A DNA stretch of 64,000 nucleotides from the NCBI GenBank assembly GCA_913776615.1, contig CAJYPK010000034.1, positions 186,001 through 250,000 on the forward strand. The letters run 5' to 3'. The position numbers and the translations under genes are program-made. Below the pieces are notes generated by a model. It saw nothing but the letters and a program-made list of their open reading frames with translations, was not told where the DNA came from and searched no databases. Positions 50,954-62,700 of the stretch are shown piece by piece; position 1 is the stretch's first letter; every line of letters starts with the position of its first letter. The stretch is from an uncultured Hymenobacter sp. (GTDB lineage: Bacteria > Bacteroidota > Bacteroidia > Cytophagales > Hymenobacteraceae).

Positions 50954-53197
50954 ATGAAAGTTTTACAGCAACTCCCGTTCCTTGCCCCTGGTTCGCGCAA
51001 GCCGCGCTTGGTAGGACGCCTGTTGCTGTTGGCTCTCTCGCTGGGGACGGTGCCCGCGCTGGCGCAGCGCGGCACCCGGCAACCCGACCCCGCCGCTCCC
51101 CCACCCTCCACCCTGATTCCCGGCGATACCATCCGCCAGGTGGTCGAGCTGCCGGCCGCGACGCTTGACTCGCTGGCCGCCGAGCCGCTCAACGAGCCCG
51201 AGGTGGATTCGGCCCGGCTGATGTGGCTCCAGACCCCGGCCACGCTCTACGAGCTGGTGGGCGACCGCATAGGCTGCATCGAAACCACCGCTCCGCACCA
51301 GTTCAACGCGGCCGTGATGGCCTACGTCCGCCTCTTTACTGAGCGGCAGCGCGGCTACACGCAGCGCGTGCTGGAGCGCGAGCAGTTTTACTTTCCGACG
51401 TTCGAGAAATACCTGGCCAAGTACAACCTGCCGCTGGAACTGAAATACTTATCCGTGGTTGAGTCGTCGCTGATTCCCACGGCTAAATCGCGGGTGGGCG
51501 CGGTGGGCCTTTGGCAATTCATGCCCCCCACGGCCACCGACATGCGCCTCAAGCGCGACGAGTGGGTGGATGAGCGCATGCACCCCGAGAAGGCCACGGA
51601 AGCCGCCTGTAAGTACCTGCGTTCGCTCTACAGCATGTTTCACGACTGGGAGCTGGCGCTGGCGGCCTACAACTGGGGCGCGGGCAATATGCAGCGCGTC
51701 ATCCGCAAAACCGGTAAGCGCAATTTCTGGGAGCTCTACCCGCACCTACCGGCTGAAACCCGCAACTACGTGCCCACCTTCACGGCCGTGATGTACGCCA
51801 TGAAGTACGCCAACGAGCACAGCCTGCACGACCCGGCCCTGCGCTACCAGCGTAGCGAGCAACTCGACACGCTGGGCCTCAACGGCCAGGCCTTCGACCT
51901 GCGCCGCCTGAGCCGCGCCCTGGGCTATGCCGACTCACTCACCCTGGGCCGCTACAACCCGGAGGTGCGCCACGGCAGCCTACCCGCCGGCTACCGGCCC
52001 TACGTGCTGCGCTACCCCAGCGCCGCCCGCGAGCATTTGGGCGAGGTTGACCGGGCTACGCTGCTGGCTTACTGCCAGCCCCTGCACGAATTGCCCCAGC
52101 CCCTGCCCGTGCGCCTGGCTCACCTGGATGGCGTGGCTCCCTGGCCTACTCACGACGAGCTGGCCGCAACTACCGGCCCCCGCGTGGCCGTTGCGCCGGC
52201 CGCGCCGCGCTACCGGCGCGTGCGCTACACCGTGCGCCGCAACCAGACGGTAGCCTCCGTAGCCGAGAAGTTTGAGGTGAGCCCCGCCCAGGTGCGCCGC
52301 TGGAACGAGCTGCCCGCCCGGCAGGCCACGCTGCGGCCCGGCCGCGAGCTAGTCGTCTTCGTGCCTCTGCCCCCGGCCGAGACAGCAGTCGCGGCGGCTA
52401 CCCCGGTGGCCGCGCCCGCCGCGCCGCGCCAAGTGGTGCCGCTGGATAGCGCCGCCCAGGCCCTGGCCACCGCCAATGCCCGCTACGCCCGCGAGGCGCA
52501 GGCGGTGGCCCAGCGCGAGGCGGCCCAGGCCAAAGAACTACTGCGCGCCCGGAAGCTCCAGGCGGCCCGCGTCGCGGCCCAGCAGCAGCAGGCCATTCTG
52601 CGGGCGGCAGCTTTGGCCAAGGCGGCAGCGGAGGAAAAGGCCCAGCGCCTGAGCGTGGCGGAAGCCGCCCGCGCCGTGCGCCCCACCGAGCCCGAAGACA
52701 CTGCGGCTAGCGCCGACAGCAGCGTCCAATCTACTCCCGCCGCGCCCCGGGCGCGGGCTAGGGACCTGGCCGTAGCCCAGCCGCGGGAAACGACGGATAG
52801 CCCGGCCGCCATAGCCACGAAGCCCGCCTCCGCTACCCCGACGCCCGGCGTGGAGCTATACACCGTGCGGCCTGGTGACGACCTCACCCACCTGGCCCGG
52901 GCACGGGGCGTCAGCGTGGCCCAGGTGCGCGAGTGGAACCAGCTCCCGACTGAAGCCGTGCAGGTAGGCCAGCGGCTGAGCTTCGGCGGGCCAGCCCCGG
53001 CCAGCGTGGCCAGTCGCACCGCCCGCACTGCCGAGCGCCCGGTACCGCACCTGAACACGCACACGGTAGTGCCCGGCGATACGCTGTTTAACATTTCGCG
53101 CCGCTTCAAGGTGAGCGTACAGGAGCTGCGGCGGCTCAATCACCTCACTTCGGACGACGTGAAGCTGGGTCAGAAGCTGGTGGTGCAGGAAGGATAA
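50954..53197 (+). CDS. MltD-like lytic transglycosylase with three LysM domains
   Basis: A 747-residue exported wall enzyme. A signal peptide (LVGRLLLLALSLGTVPALA, cut near AQR) leads to an SLT domain (about residues 145-290) with catalytic Glu in YLSVVESSLIPTAKSRVGAV and GLWQFMPPTA, then AAYNWGAGNM. LysM motifs lie near residue 420 (YTVRRNQTVASVAEKFEVSP), 635 (YTVRPGDDLTHLARARGVSV) and 700 (HTVVPGDTLFNISRRFKVSV). Between the first two is an Ala/Gln/Arg-rich coiled-coil-like stretch (about 490-580). It cleaves glycan strands to 1,6-anhydro ends. The start ATG is placed by signal peptide and promoter position. Confidence 0.93.
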   Translation: MKVLQQLPFLAPGSRKPRLVGRLLLLALSLGTVPALAQRGTRQPDPAAPPPSTLIPGDTIRQVVELPAATLDSLAAEPLNEPEVDSARLMWLQTPATLYELVGDRIGCIETTAPHQFNAAVMAYVRLFTERQRGYTQRVLEREQFYFPTFEKYLAKYNLPLELKYLSVVESSLIPTAKSRVGAVGLWQFMPPTATDMRLKRDEWVDERMHPEKATEAACKYLRSLYSMFHDWELALAAYNWGAGNMQRVIRKTGKRNFWELYPHLPAETRNYVPTFTAVMYAMKYANEHSLHDPALRYQRSEQLDTLGLNGQAFDLRRLSRALGYADSLTLGRYNPEVRHGSLPAGYRPYVLRYPSAAREHLGEVDRATLLAYCQPLHELPQPLPVRLAHLDGVAPWPTHDELAATTGPRVAVAPAAPRYRRVRYTVRRNQTVASVAEKFEVSPAQVRRWNELPARQATLRPGRELVVFVPLPPAETAVAAATPVAAPAAPRQVVPLDSAAQALATANARYAREAQAVAQREAAQAKELLRARKLQAARVAAQQQQAILRAAALAKAAAEEKAQRLSVAEAARAVRPTEPEDTAASADSSVQSTPAAPRARARDLAVAQPRETTDSPAAIATKPASATPTPGVELYTVRPGDDLTHLARARGVSVAQVREWNQLPTEAVQVGQRLSFGGPAPASVASRTARTAERPVPHLNTHTVVPGDTLFNISRRFKVSVQELRRLNHLTSDDVKLGQKLVVQEG

Positions 53198-53216
53198 AGG
53201 CTGCGTACTCTCGTGG

Positions 53217-53293
53217 GTAACACTAAGCTCCAGCTTGGTGATGTGTCAGGCCAGTATGCCCTATTACGTCACCAAGCTGGAGCTTAGTGTTAC
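53217..53293. repeat. Palindromic repeat, family C copy 2
   Basis: GTAACACTAAGCTCCAGCTT and its perfect complement ending at 53293, loop of about 27 bases. It lies 19 bases after the transglycosylase stop. The remainder of the gap up to 53523 holds no gene or promoter that I can support. Confidence 0.88.
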
Positions 53294-53523
53294 AGCCCGG
53301 CCCCGGCTGAGCAACAATTTACAAAACCTTTCCAGCCGGAAAAAGAAGGGGCTATTACCGGTGCAGCAACCACAATCAGCCGCCGGGCGGGCCGGCTGCC
53401 GCCAAGCCAGCCTGGACTTTTTCAGCCTCAAACTAGCTGTCGGCGTTAATTTCGGTAAAAAAAGCCGGACCTTGCAGCCGAATTGCTGATGGCTGACCCC
53501 AAGCCCGGCTGAACAGAATTGCT

Positions 53524-55794
53524 ATGCTGAAAATTAACCGAGAAGACGCCCTCGCCTACCACGAGCAGAGCCCGCAGGGCAAGATTGAGGTAGTTCCCAC
53601 CAAGCCCGTAAGCACCCAGCTCGACCTGGCGCTGGCCTACTCGCCGGGCGTGGCCGAGCCGTGCAAGGAAATCGCCAAGAACCCCGACGACGTGTATAAG
53701 TACACGGCCAAGGGTAACCTGGTAGCCGTTATCTCCAACGGCACGGCCGTGCTGGGCCTGGGCAACATCGGGCCCGCCGCCTCCAAGCCGGTGATGGAGG
53801 GCAAGGGCGTACTATTCAAGAAGTTTGCGGGTATCGATTGCTTCGACATCGAGATTGACGCCGAAGATCCCGACGAATTTATCCGCATCGTGAAGGCGCT
53901 GGAGCCCACTTTCGGCGGCATTAATCTGGAGGACATCAAAGCTCCCGAGTGCTTCCGCATCGAAACGGAACTGCGCGAGAAGATGAACATCCCACTGATG
54001 CACGACGACCAGCACGGCACGGCCATCATCACCTCGGCCGCCCTGCTGAACGCGCTGGAGCTCGTGGGCAAGAAAATTGACGAAGTGAAGCTCGTGGTGA
54101 GCGGCGCGGGCGCGGCGGCCGTATCGTGCCTGCGGCTGTACCTGGAGCTGGGCGTGAAGCTCGAAAACGTGGTAGTCTTCGATAAGGACGGCGTTATCAA
54201 CCCCGGCCGCACCAACCTGGCCGACATGCAGATGCGCTTCGCTACCCAGCGCCCCGTGACCACGATGGCCGAGGCCTTGCAGGGGGCCGACGTATTCCTG
54301 GGTTTATCGGCCGCCAACGTGCTGCCCGCCGAGCTGCTGCTGACGATGGCCGACAACCCCATCGTGTTCGCGCTGGCCAACCCCGACCCCGAGATTGCCT
54401 ACGACCTGGCCATGAGCACCCGCCCCGACCTGATTATGGCCACCGGCCGCTCGGACCATCCCAACCAGGTCAACAACGTGCTGGGCTTCCCCTACATTTT
54501 CCGGGGTGCGCTGGACGTGCGGGCCACCGAAATCAACGAGGCCATGAAGCTAGCCGCCGTGCACGCCCTGGCCGAGCTGAGCAAGGAGCCCGTGCCCGAC
54601 ATGGTAAATAAGGCCTACGGCGACAACACGCTGGCTTTCGGCCGTACCTACCTCATTCCCAAGCCGCTCGACCCGCGCCTCATTACCACGCTTTCGCCGG
54701 CCGTGGCCAAGGCCGCGATGGAAAGTGGCGTGGCCCGCCGCAACATCACCGACTGGCAGGCCTACGAAGACGAGCTGCGCGCCCGCCTCGGCGTCAACCA
54801 GAAGCTGATGAACCGCATCACCTCGGCCGCCCGCTCGGGGCCGCGCCGGGTGGTGTTTGCCGAAGCCGATAACTACAAGATTATCAAAGCTGCGCAGATT
54901 GTGCGCGACGAGAACATCGCCCATCCCATCCTGCTGGGGCCAGTGGCGCGCATCCAGGACATTGCCCACGAAAACAACATCGATCTGGAAGGCTGCGAGA
55001 TAATCGACATTCTGCAAGACGAAGCCAAACGCCACGAGTACGCCGAGCTGTTTTACCAGAAGCGCCAGCGCCGGGGCATCACGCTCTACGAGGGCAAGCG
55101 CCTGATGCGCGAGCGCAACTACTTCGCCGCCATGATGGTGGAAACCGGCGCGGCCGACGCCTGCATCACGGGCTTTACCAAGGACTACGGCAAGAGCATC
55201 GTGCCCGCCCTGCAAGTAATCGGGCCGGCCGAGGGCGTGAGCCGGGTGGCCTCGATGTACATCATCCAGAACCGCCGGGGGCCGTTCTTCTTCGCCGATA
55301 CCACGGTAAACATCAACCCTAGCGCCGAGGAGCTGGTGGGCATCATCGGCCTCACGGCGCGGGCCGTGCGCTTCTTCGACGCCGAGCCGCGCATCGCGGC
55401 CATTTCTTACTCCAACTTCGGGTCGAACTCGGGCGTGCTGCCCGACAAGATGCGGACCGCCACGGCCCTGGCCAAGGAAAAATATCCCGACCTGCTCATC
55501 GACGGTGAGATGCAGGCCAACGTGGCCCTCAACCCCGAGCTGCTGCGTGAGCAGTACGGCTTCTCGCCCCTAGCCGAGAAGGGCGCTAACACGCTGATTT
55601 TCCCCAACGTGGAGTCGGGCAACATCGCTTACAAGGTGCTCCAGGAGATCGGCGGAGCCGAGGTTATCGGGCCGATTCTGATGGGGATGCGTAAGCCGGT
55701 ACACATCCTGCAGCTCGGGGCCAGCGTGCGCGAGATTGTGAACATGACGGCCATCGCGGTGGTCGATGCCCAGCGCGGCGGCAAGGCGCTGTAA
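53524..55794 (+). CDS. maeB: NADP-dependent malic enzyme with phosphotransacetylase-like domain
   Basis: A 756-residue MaeB fusion. The N-terminal malic domain (about 1-430) has LALAYSPGVAEPCKEI, NLEDIKAPECF, HDDQHGTAIITSAALLNALE and the NADP loop LVVSGAGAAAVSCLRLYLEL. The C-terminal region (about 430-756) is homologous to phosphotransacetylase (RRVVFAEADNYKIIKAAQIV; LQLGASVREIVNMTAIAVVD) but is regulatory in this family, binding acetyl-CoA. It converts malate to pyruvate with NADPH. Terminator at 55841-55879. The order maeB, ruvA, sprA recurs in Bacteroidota. Confidence 0.95.
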   Translation: MLKINREDALAYHEQSPQGKIEVVPTKPVSTQLDLALAYSPGVAEPCKEIAKNPDDVYKYTAKGNLVAVISNGTAVLGLGNIGPAASKPVMEGKGVLFKKFAGIDCFDIEIDAEDPDEFIRIVKALEPTFGGINLEDIKAPECFRIETELREKMNIPLMHDDQHGTAIITSAALLNALELVGKKIDEVKLVVSGAGAAAVSCLRLYLELGVKLENVVVFDKDGVINPGRTNLADMQMRFATQRPVTTMAEALQGADVFLGLSAANVLPAELLLTMADNPIVFALANPDPEIAYDLAMSTRPDLIMATGRSDHPNQVNNVLGFPYIFRGALDVRATEINEAMKLAAVHALAELSKEPVPDMVNKAYGDNTLAFGRTYLIPKPLDPRLITTLSPAVAKAAMESGVARRNITDWQAYEDELRARLGVNQKLMNRITSAARSGPRRVVFAEADNYKIIKAAQIVRDENIAHPILLGPVARIQDIAHENNIDLEGCEIIDILQDEAKRHEYAELFYQKRQRRGITLYEGKRLMRERNYFAAMMVETGAADACITGFTKDYGKSIVPALQVIGPAEGVSRVASMYIIQNRRGPFFFADTTVNINPSAEELVGIIGLTARAVRFFDAEPRIAAISYSNFGSNSGVLPDKMRTATALAKEKYPDLLIDGEMQANVALNPELLREQYGFSPLAEKGANTLIFPNVESGNIAYKVLQEIGGAEVIGPILMGMRKPVHILQLGASVREIVNMTAIAVVDAQRGGKAL

Positions 55795-55840
55795 ATCGGC
55801 GCGAGCCGCCTGCAACGCGCTTCGCACCCGCTATTCTGCT

Positions 55841-55879
55841 ATAAAAAAGACCCGGTGCGGTGCGCCGGGTCTTTTTTAT
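55841..55879 (+). terminator. Intrinsic terminator after maeB
   Basis: ATAAAAAAGACCCGG and CCGGGTCTTTTTTAT-type arms around GTGCGGTGCG, with T-runs on both strands. Confidence 0.88.
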
Positions 55880-55999
55880 GGGCGGGCCAGCCAGCACCCA
55901 CCCACCCGCCCTTCATTTATTTGAACCTACCGGGAGTAGATTTGAGTTGGCAAGCAGCGCGGCGCCCGCCGCGCTGCGGCATTACTCTGATATCTCGCT

Positions 56000-56605
56000 A
56001 TGATTGCCTACCTCGACGGTAAACTCGCTTACAAAGACCCCACCCAAGCCATCATCGACACCAACGGCGTCGGCTACGAAGTAAAGATTTCGCTGGCTAC
56101 CTACTCCAAGCTACCTGGCGAGCTGGAAAAGGTAAAAGTGTATACCTATCAACACATTAAGGAGGATGGCCAGACGCTCTACGGTTTCCTCGACCCCAAC
56201 GAAAAGGCGCTGTTTCTGCACCTGATCTCGGTGTCGGGCATCGGGCCGGGCACGGGCATCAACATGGTGAGCAGCATGGGCGTGGGCGAAATCCGCCAGG
56301 CCATCGTGAATGAGGACGTGCGGGCCATTCAAAGCATCAAGGGCGTGGGGCCGAAGACGGCCCAGCGCGTGATTCTCGACCTGCGCGACAAGCTCCGCAA
56401 GGACGAGCTGCTGGCCAAGGCCGGCGTGGATACCGTGCCGCTGGCCCGCCAGCACAATACGCAGCGCCAAGAAGCGTTGCAGGCATTAGTTATGCTGGGC
56501 TTTGCCCGTGCCGCCGCTGAGAAGACCCTCGACCAGATTCAGCAAAAGCATGGGCACGACCTGAGCGTGGAAGACCTCATCAAGTTTGCTCTCAAATCGC
56601 ACTAG
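56000..56605 (+). CDS. ruvA: Holliday junction DNA helicase subunit RuvA
   Basis: A 201-residue RuvA that binds four-way junctions as a tetramer and loads RuvB. Domain I (MIAYLDGKLAYKDPTQAIID), domain II with two helix-hairpin-helix motifs (LISVSGIGPGTGINMVSSMG; IKGVGPKTAQRVILDLRDKL) and the mobile domain III (ALQALVMLGFARAAAEKTLD) are all present at normal lengths. It lies between maeB and sprA, as in other Bacteroidota. Confidence 0.96.
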   Translation: MIAYLDGKLAYKDPTQAIIDTNGVGYEVKISLATYSKLPGELEKVKVYTYQHIKEDGQTLYGFLDPNEKALFLHLISVSGIGPGTGINMVSSMGVGEIRQAIVNEDVRAIQSIKGVGPKTAQRVILDLRDKLRKDELLAKAGVDTVPLARQHNTQRQEALQALVMLGFARAAAEKTLDQIQQKHGHDLSVEDLIKFALKSH

Positions 56606-56792
56606 CGGTACGCGGCGGGCCAACAGCTCGCCTACCCAGTGCGCAAAGAACGGCCCGCGCCCCTGAAGGATGCCTGAACGGCTTACCGGGGGGCCGGAGC
56701 CGATTTTGCCCGCTCCGCCAAGGGGCTTTGCGTTGTTTTGTTTCGTCTAAATCCGGCCCCGCTGCCCGGCGGCGGTCGCACCTGCCATCTGC

Positions 56793-59700
56793 TTGAAGTC
56801 TCTACTTTCTGCTGGTTCTAAACTCGCTACGCCCGGCACGCTCCTGACGGCGGCCGTACTGTCGTCGGTGCTGCTGGCGGCCGTGTGGGCGGCCCCGGCG
56901 GGGGCGGCGGGTCGCCGCTACCCTACCGCGTGGTCTACGTGGGTGAGCCGGCTGGGTTTTCCACAAGGCCTGCCCGGCCAGACCGTGCCCGGCGACACCG
57001 GCCGCTACCAACCCAGCCGCCGCCCGCGCCTGCGCACCGTGCGCGACCGCCCGGGCAGCCGCTTCGGCCAGCGCGGGCGGCGCTCGCCGCTGGTGCTGCC
57101 GCTGCCCAAGAACGTGCAGCTGCAAGTGACGCCCGACGATAGCCTCAAAAACTACAACGTGCGCGAAACGGTGGGCTCGCAGATCGACTACCGCGACCCC
57201 ACGATTATTTCACAGGAGCAGCTGCTGAAGTTTCAGGAGCGGCAGGCCATCAACGATTACTACCGGCAGAAGGCGATGGGCGGCGTGGCGGGGGCACCCG
57301 CCGCGCCGGGCTCGGCGCAGGCCCAGCGCCTGATTCCGAAAATCTACCTCGGGCCGATTGCCGACCGCATTTTCGGTGGCTCGTACATCGACATCCGGCC
57401 GGCGGGCTCGCTCACCCTAAAGGCGGGGGCCAAGTTCAACGTGAACCGCAACCCCGCGCTGACGTTGCGCCAGCAGAGCGTGGGCGACTTCATTTTCGAG
57501 CAGAACATGAACTTGAGCCTGAGCGGCCAGGTGGGTACCAAGCTCAAGCTCACGTTCAACTACGACACCAAGGCGGCGTTCGACTTCGACAACCAGATGA
57601 AGTTCGACTACGCCGGCCAGCCCACCGACATCCTGCGCAAGCTGGATTTGGGCAACGTGAGCATGCCGCTCAATAACTCGCTGATCACGGGCGGGTCCAA
57701 TTTGTTTGGCATCAAGACCCAGCTGCAATTTGGCCGGCTGGGGGTAACGGCGGTAGCCGCCACCCTGCGCGGCTCGCAAGACGAGGTACGGGTGCAGAAC
57801 GGGGCGCAGAGCCGCACGTTTGAACTGAAAGCCAGCCAGTACGAGCGCGACCGACACTACTTCCTGGCGCAGTACTTCCGCGACAACTACGACCGGGCGC
57901 TGCAAGGCCTGCCCACGGTGAAGAGCGGCTTCGAGATTCGACGCCTGGAGGTGTGGGTGACCAACGACAACCGCACCACCGACAACCTACGCAACGTGGT
58001 GGCGCTGCAAGACATCGGCGAGCCGCGCCTAGCCCGCCTCTACCGCCCCAACCTCTGGATTACCACCCCCGACTCGGGCCGCTACGCCACGCCGAAGAAC
58101 AGCGCCAACTACCTCTACCCCACCCTGGCCGCACCCAGCAGCCCGCGCGGCAACTTGCAGGTCGAGCCGTTCCTGAACAACCTGACTACCATCAAGGGCG
58201 CAGTGCCGCTGGTGAAGGGCCTCGACTTCGAGCGCCTGCGCGCCCGCAAGCTCCAGCCCAACGAGTACACCTTCAACGCCCAGCTGGGCTACGTGAACCT
58301 GAACACGGCCCTGCTGCCCGACCAGGTGCTGGCCGTGAGCTACGAGTACCTCTACAACGGCAAGTCGTACACGGTGGGCGAAACCCAGACCGAGTACGCC
58401 GGGGCGCAGCCCGACGAGGTGATCTACCTCAAGATGCTGAAGGCCACCAATCCCGGCGTGGGCACGGCCGACCCCAGCGTGAACCCGGTCAACCGCAACC
58501 TGCTGACGCGCAACACGCCAACCTGGGATTTGATGATGAAAAACATCTATCCCCTGAATACCTCGCAGCTCAACCGCGACAACTTTCAGCTCCAGATTAT
58601 CTACAAGGACGACATCACGGGGGTGGACCTGATCTCGCTGAAGGAAGGGGCGCGAATTCAGAACCTACCGCTCATCCAGGTGCTGGGGCTGGACCGGGTG
58701 AACGCCAATAACGACCGTAACGCCGACGGCAACTTTGACTACTTCCCCGGCATTACCATCGACCCCGAGCTGGGCAAGATTATCTTCCCCAGCGTGCAGC
58801 CGTTCGGCTCCTTCCTCAAGGCGCAGTTCGATACCCTGAACGCCAACCCGGCCATCGCCAACTCGGAGCGGGTGCTGGCCCAGAAGTACGTGTACCAGGC
58901 GCTCTACAACCAGACGCAGAGCGACGCCCAGCAGCAGCAAACCAAGGATAAGTTCTTCCTGCGCGGGCGCTACCAGGGCACCAGCACCAACGACATCAGC
59001 CTGCCCGGCATCGGGGTGGCACAGGGCTCGGTGAAGGTGTACGCGGGCAGTACGCTGCTCACCGAGGGCGTGGACTACCAGGTGTACTACGACCAGGCCA
59101 AGGTCACGATTCTCAACCCAGCCTACCTCAACTCGGCCAACGAGCTGCGGGTGACGTTCGAGAAAAACGCTCTCGTGCAGGTGCAGCCCCGCAAGCTGCT
59201 GGGCACCCGCCTCGACTACGCCCTGAGCCCCGACGTAACTTTTGGCGGCACCGCCATGCACATCCTGGAAAACCAGGCCCCGGGCATCAACCGGGTGAAC
59301 ATCGGCGATGAGCCGGCCAACAATACCATCCTGGGCGCTGACCTGAGCCTGCGCAAGGATAGCCGCGTGCTCACCAAGCTCGTGGACCGCCTGCCCTTCC
59401 TGGCCACCAAGGAGACTTCGACGGTGGCCTTCACCGGGGAGGTGGCCAAGCTCATCGCCGGGCAGTCGAAGCTGGGCCGGGGTGAAAACGGGGCCAGCTA
59501 CCTCGACGACTTCGAGAACGCCCGCACGCCCTACACCCTGGGCGGCCTGGCGGCCGTACCGGCCTGGCGCCTGGCGGCCACGCCCGCCCCGTTCACGGGT
59601 AGCGCCGTGGATGGGCTGACCAACGGCTACCGCCGCGCCAAGCTGGCCTGGTACACCGTAGATCAGAGCTACTACACCAACGGCCCCAACGTGCCGGCTG

Positions 59701-62700
59701 GCATTGCGGCCGCTACGCTAGCCAACCATTACGTGCGCGGCGTGCAGCGCAACGAGGTGTTCCCCAACAAAGACCTGGGTGCGACCGGCAACGGCTTTGA
59801 ATACACCTTTGATTTGGCGTATTTCCCCAACGAGCGCGGGCCGTACAACTACACGCCCAATATTCAGCCCGGCGGCAAGTATTTCTCGGCGGCGGCGGGC
59901 CTGCCAAACAATAAGTTTGGTGGTATTTCGCGGGGCATCACCTTCGATACCGACTTCGACAACGCCAACGTCGAGTATCTGGAATTCTGGCTGATGGACC
60001 CCTTCCTCAAGGTGACTAACCCGAACGCACCGGCCTCGCGGGTGAATATTACCGACCAGGACGGCAACGACCAGGCCACCACCACGGGGGGACGGCTCAT
60101 CCTGAACCTGGGCAACATCAGCGAAGACGTACTGCGCGACCAGGGCCAGCACGAGTTTGAAAATGGCCTGCCGGTGCCGGGTCAGGATACGACGGGAATC
60201 ACGCGCCGCACGGTTTTCGGCCGCGTAACCACCCAGCAGTTCTTGCTCGATGCCTTCAACGCCACGCCCGGCGCGCGGGCCAGCCAGGACATCGGCCTCG
60301 ACGGCCTGACCAGCGCCCAGGAACAGGTATTTTTCAGCAACATTCCCGGCTACGGTGCTCTGCCCGACCCCTCGAACGACGACTTCCGCCACCACCTCGA
60401 CCCGTTCTACGACGCGGCCAACGTGCAGATCCTGGGCCGCTATAAAAACTACGACAACTACGAGGGCAACTCGCCCGAAAACTCGCAGCTCAGCTCTTCG
60501 GCCTACCCCGATAAGGAGGACCTGAACCGCGACAACGTCATCCAAACTACTGAGCAGTACTACGAGTACCCGATCGACCTGCGCCCGGGCCAGCTGACGG
60601 TGGGCCAGAACTACGTGACCGATAAGGTGACCAATACCATCAACGGCGACCAGGTATCGTGGTACCAGTTCCGCATTCCCATTCGCCAGCCGCAGCGCGT
60701 GGAGGGGAACAGCGGCCAGCCGTTCGGCTTCAAGAATATTCGCTTTATGCGCTTGTACATGACCGACTGGCAACAGCCGGTAGTACTGCGCATGGTGCAG
60801 CCGCAGTTCGTGGCCAACCAGTGGCGTCAGTACCTGAGCCGCATCAACGATCCGGCCGTCCAGGTGCCGAGTATCGGCACGGCCACCGATGCCGACGCCT
60901 TCGCTATCTCGACGGTGAGCGTGGAGGAAAACGGCCCTTCGGTGGCCAGTACCAATAGCACCGGGGCCATCCCGTACATCGTACCGCCCAACATCATCCG
61001 CGACGTGGAGTACGGCTCCACGTCGGTATCGCGCCAGCAGAACGAGCAGAGCCTCCGCCTGACCGTGACCAATCTACGCGACGGCTACGCCAAGGCCGCC
61101 TACAAAAACCTAACGACTAATCTGCTGCGGTACAAGCGCCTGCGCATGTACCTGCACGGCGAAGCGGCCAGCGCCAGTATTCAATACACCGATAACGAAG
61201 TACGGGCGTTCATTCGCATCGGTACCGATTACAGTCAGAACTACTACGAGTATTCTCTCCCGCTCCGGCTTACCAAGCCCGGTGCTACGGGCCAGCTCGA
61301 TGTGTGGCCCGAAATCAACAACGTTGACCTCGCCTTGCAAGCCTTCATTGATGCCAAGGCGGCCCGCAACGGCCAGGCGTCGGTCAGCTATACCACGCCT
61401 TTCATTACCTATCTGGATCCCACGCTACGGGAAAAGGGTCCGGCCATTACCATCATGGGTAACCCCGACCTGTCGCAGGTGCAGGGCTGCATGATTGGTA
61501 TTCTGAACCCGGCGGCTACCAACGTAGCCGGCAATACCGACGCCAGCGATAAGAGCGTCACGCTGTGGGCCGACGAGATGCGGGTATTTGATTTTGACAA
61601 CCAGGGCGGCTGGGCGGCCAACGCCCGCCTGAACGTGAAGCTGGCCGACCTGGCCAATATCACGGCTACGGGCTCGTTTATCGGCGTGGGCTTCGGGGGC
61701 TTGCAGGACAAGGCCCAGCAGCGCTCGACGAGCGACATTCTGCGCGGCGACCTCAACGCCACGGTGGCGGCCGAAAAATTCTTACCCAGCCAGCTGCGCG
61801 TGAAAGTACCGGTGCTGGTGCAAGTAGGCCGGCAGACCATCACGCCCCAGTACGACCCCCTCGACCCGGATACCAAGCTGGAGCAGAGCCTCCAAAAATT
61901 CAGCAAAAACAGCGACCCTAACGCGGCCACCAGCTATAAAAACCTGGTGGTGGACCGCACTACCACCCGCAGCATCTCGGTGCTGAACGTGCGCAAGGAG
62001 CGCGGTCCCGCCCAGACTAAAACGCACCCCTGGGACGTCGAAAACCTGGCCGTGAGCTACGCCATCACCGAGCGCCTGCACACCGACATCAACACCCAGC
62101 GCGACTACACGCAGTCGTACACCGCCGCGCTGGCCTACGTGTACCAGACCCAGCCGCGCAACTACACGCCGCTGGCCAGCTTCAAGGCCCTCGACAACCC
62201 GTACCTCAAGGTTTTCCAGCAAGTCAACTTTACGCCGCTGCCGTCGCGCTTTTCGTTCCGTACCGACCTCGACCGGCGCTACAACGAGCGCTTCTTGCAG
62301 CGCGTGACCGAGCCCGGCCAGCTGCCGACCACGGCGGGCATCGCGGGGGTTTTCTACAAGTCATTCTACATCAATCGCATTTACGATTTCAAGTGGGATT
62401 TGACCAAGGCCCTCATCCTCGACTACACGGCCACCAACCGGGGGGTGATTGACGAAGGCCCGGGCCAGAGCATTGGCGACAACTCCGTCGCCGCCGCCAA
62501 CCGCGCCCAGCAGTGGGAAAACCTCAAGCGCGGCGGGCGCACCACCAATTTCAACCAGACCGTCGCCCTGACTTATCGCCTGCCGCTCGACAAGTTTCCG
62601 CTCACCGACTGGATTTCGGCCGATACCCGCTACTCGGCGCACTATAGCTGGCAGGCGGCCTCCACGGCATTGGGTATTCGCACGCTGGCCAATCCTAACA

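Noticed and set aside
53235..53489. 84-codon plus-strand frame after the transglycosylase gene
   Set aside because: Begins in the family C palindrome, lacks coding character and any motif.
59718..60773. 351-codon frame on the minus strand
   Set aside because: Antisense shadow of sprA. The plus frame encodes continuous SprA sequence here.
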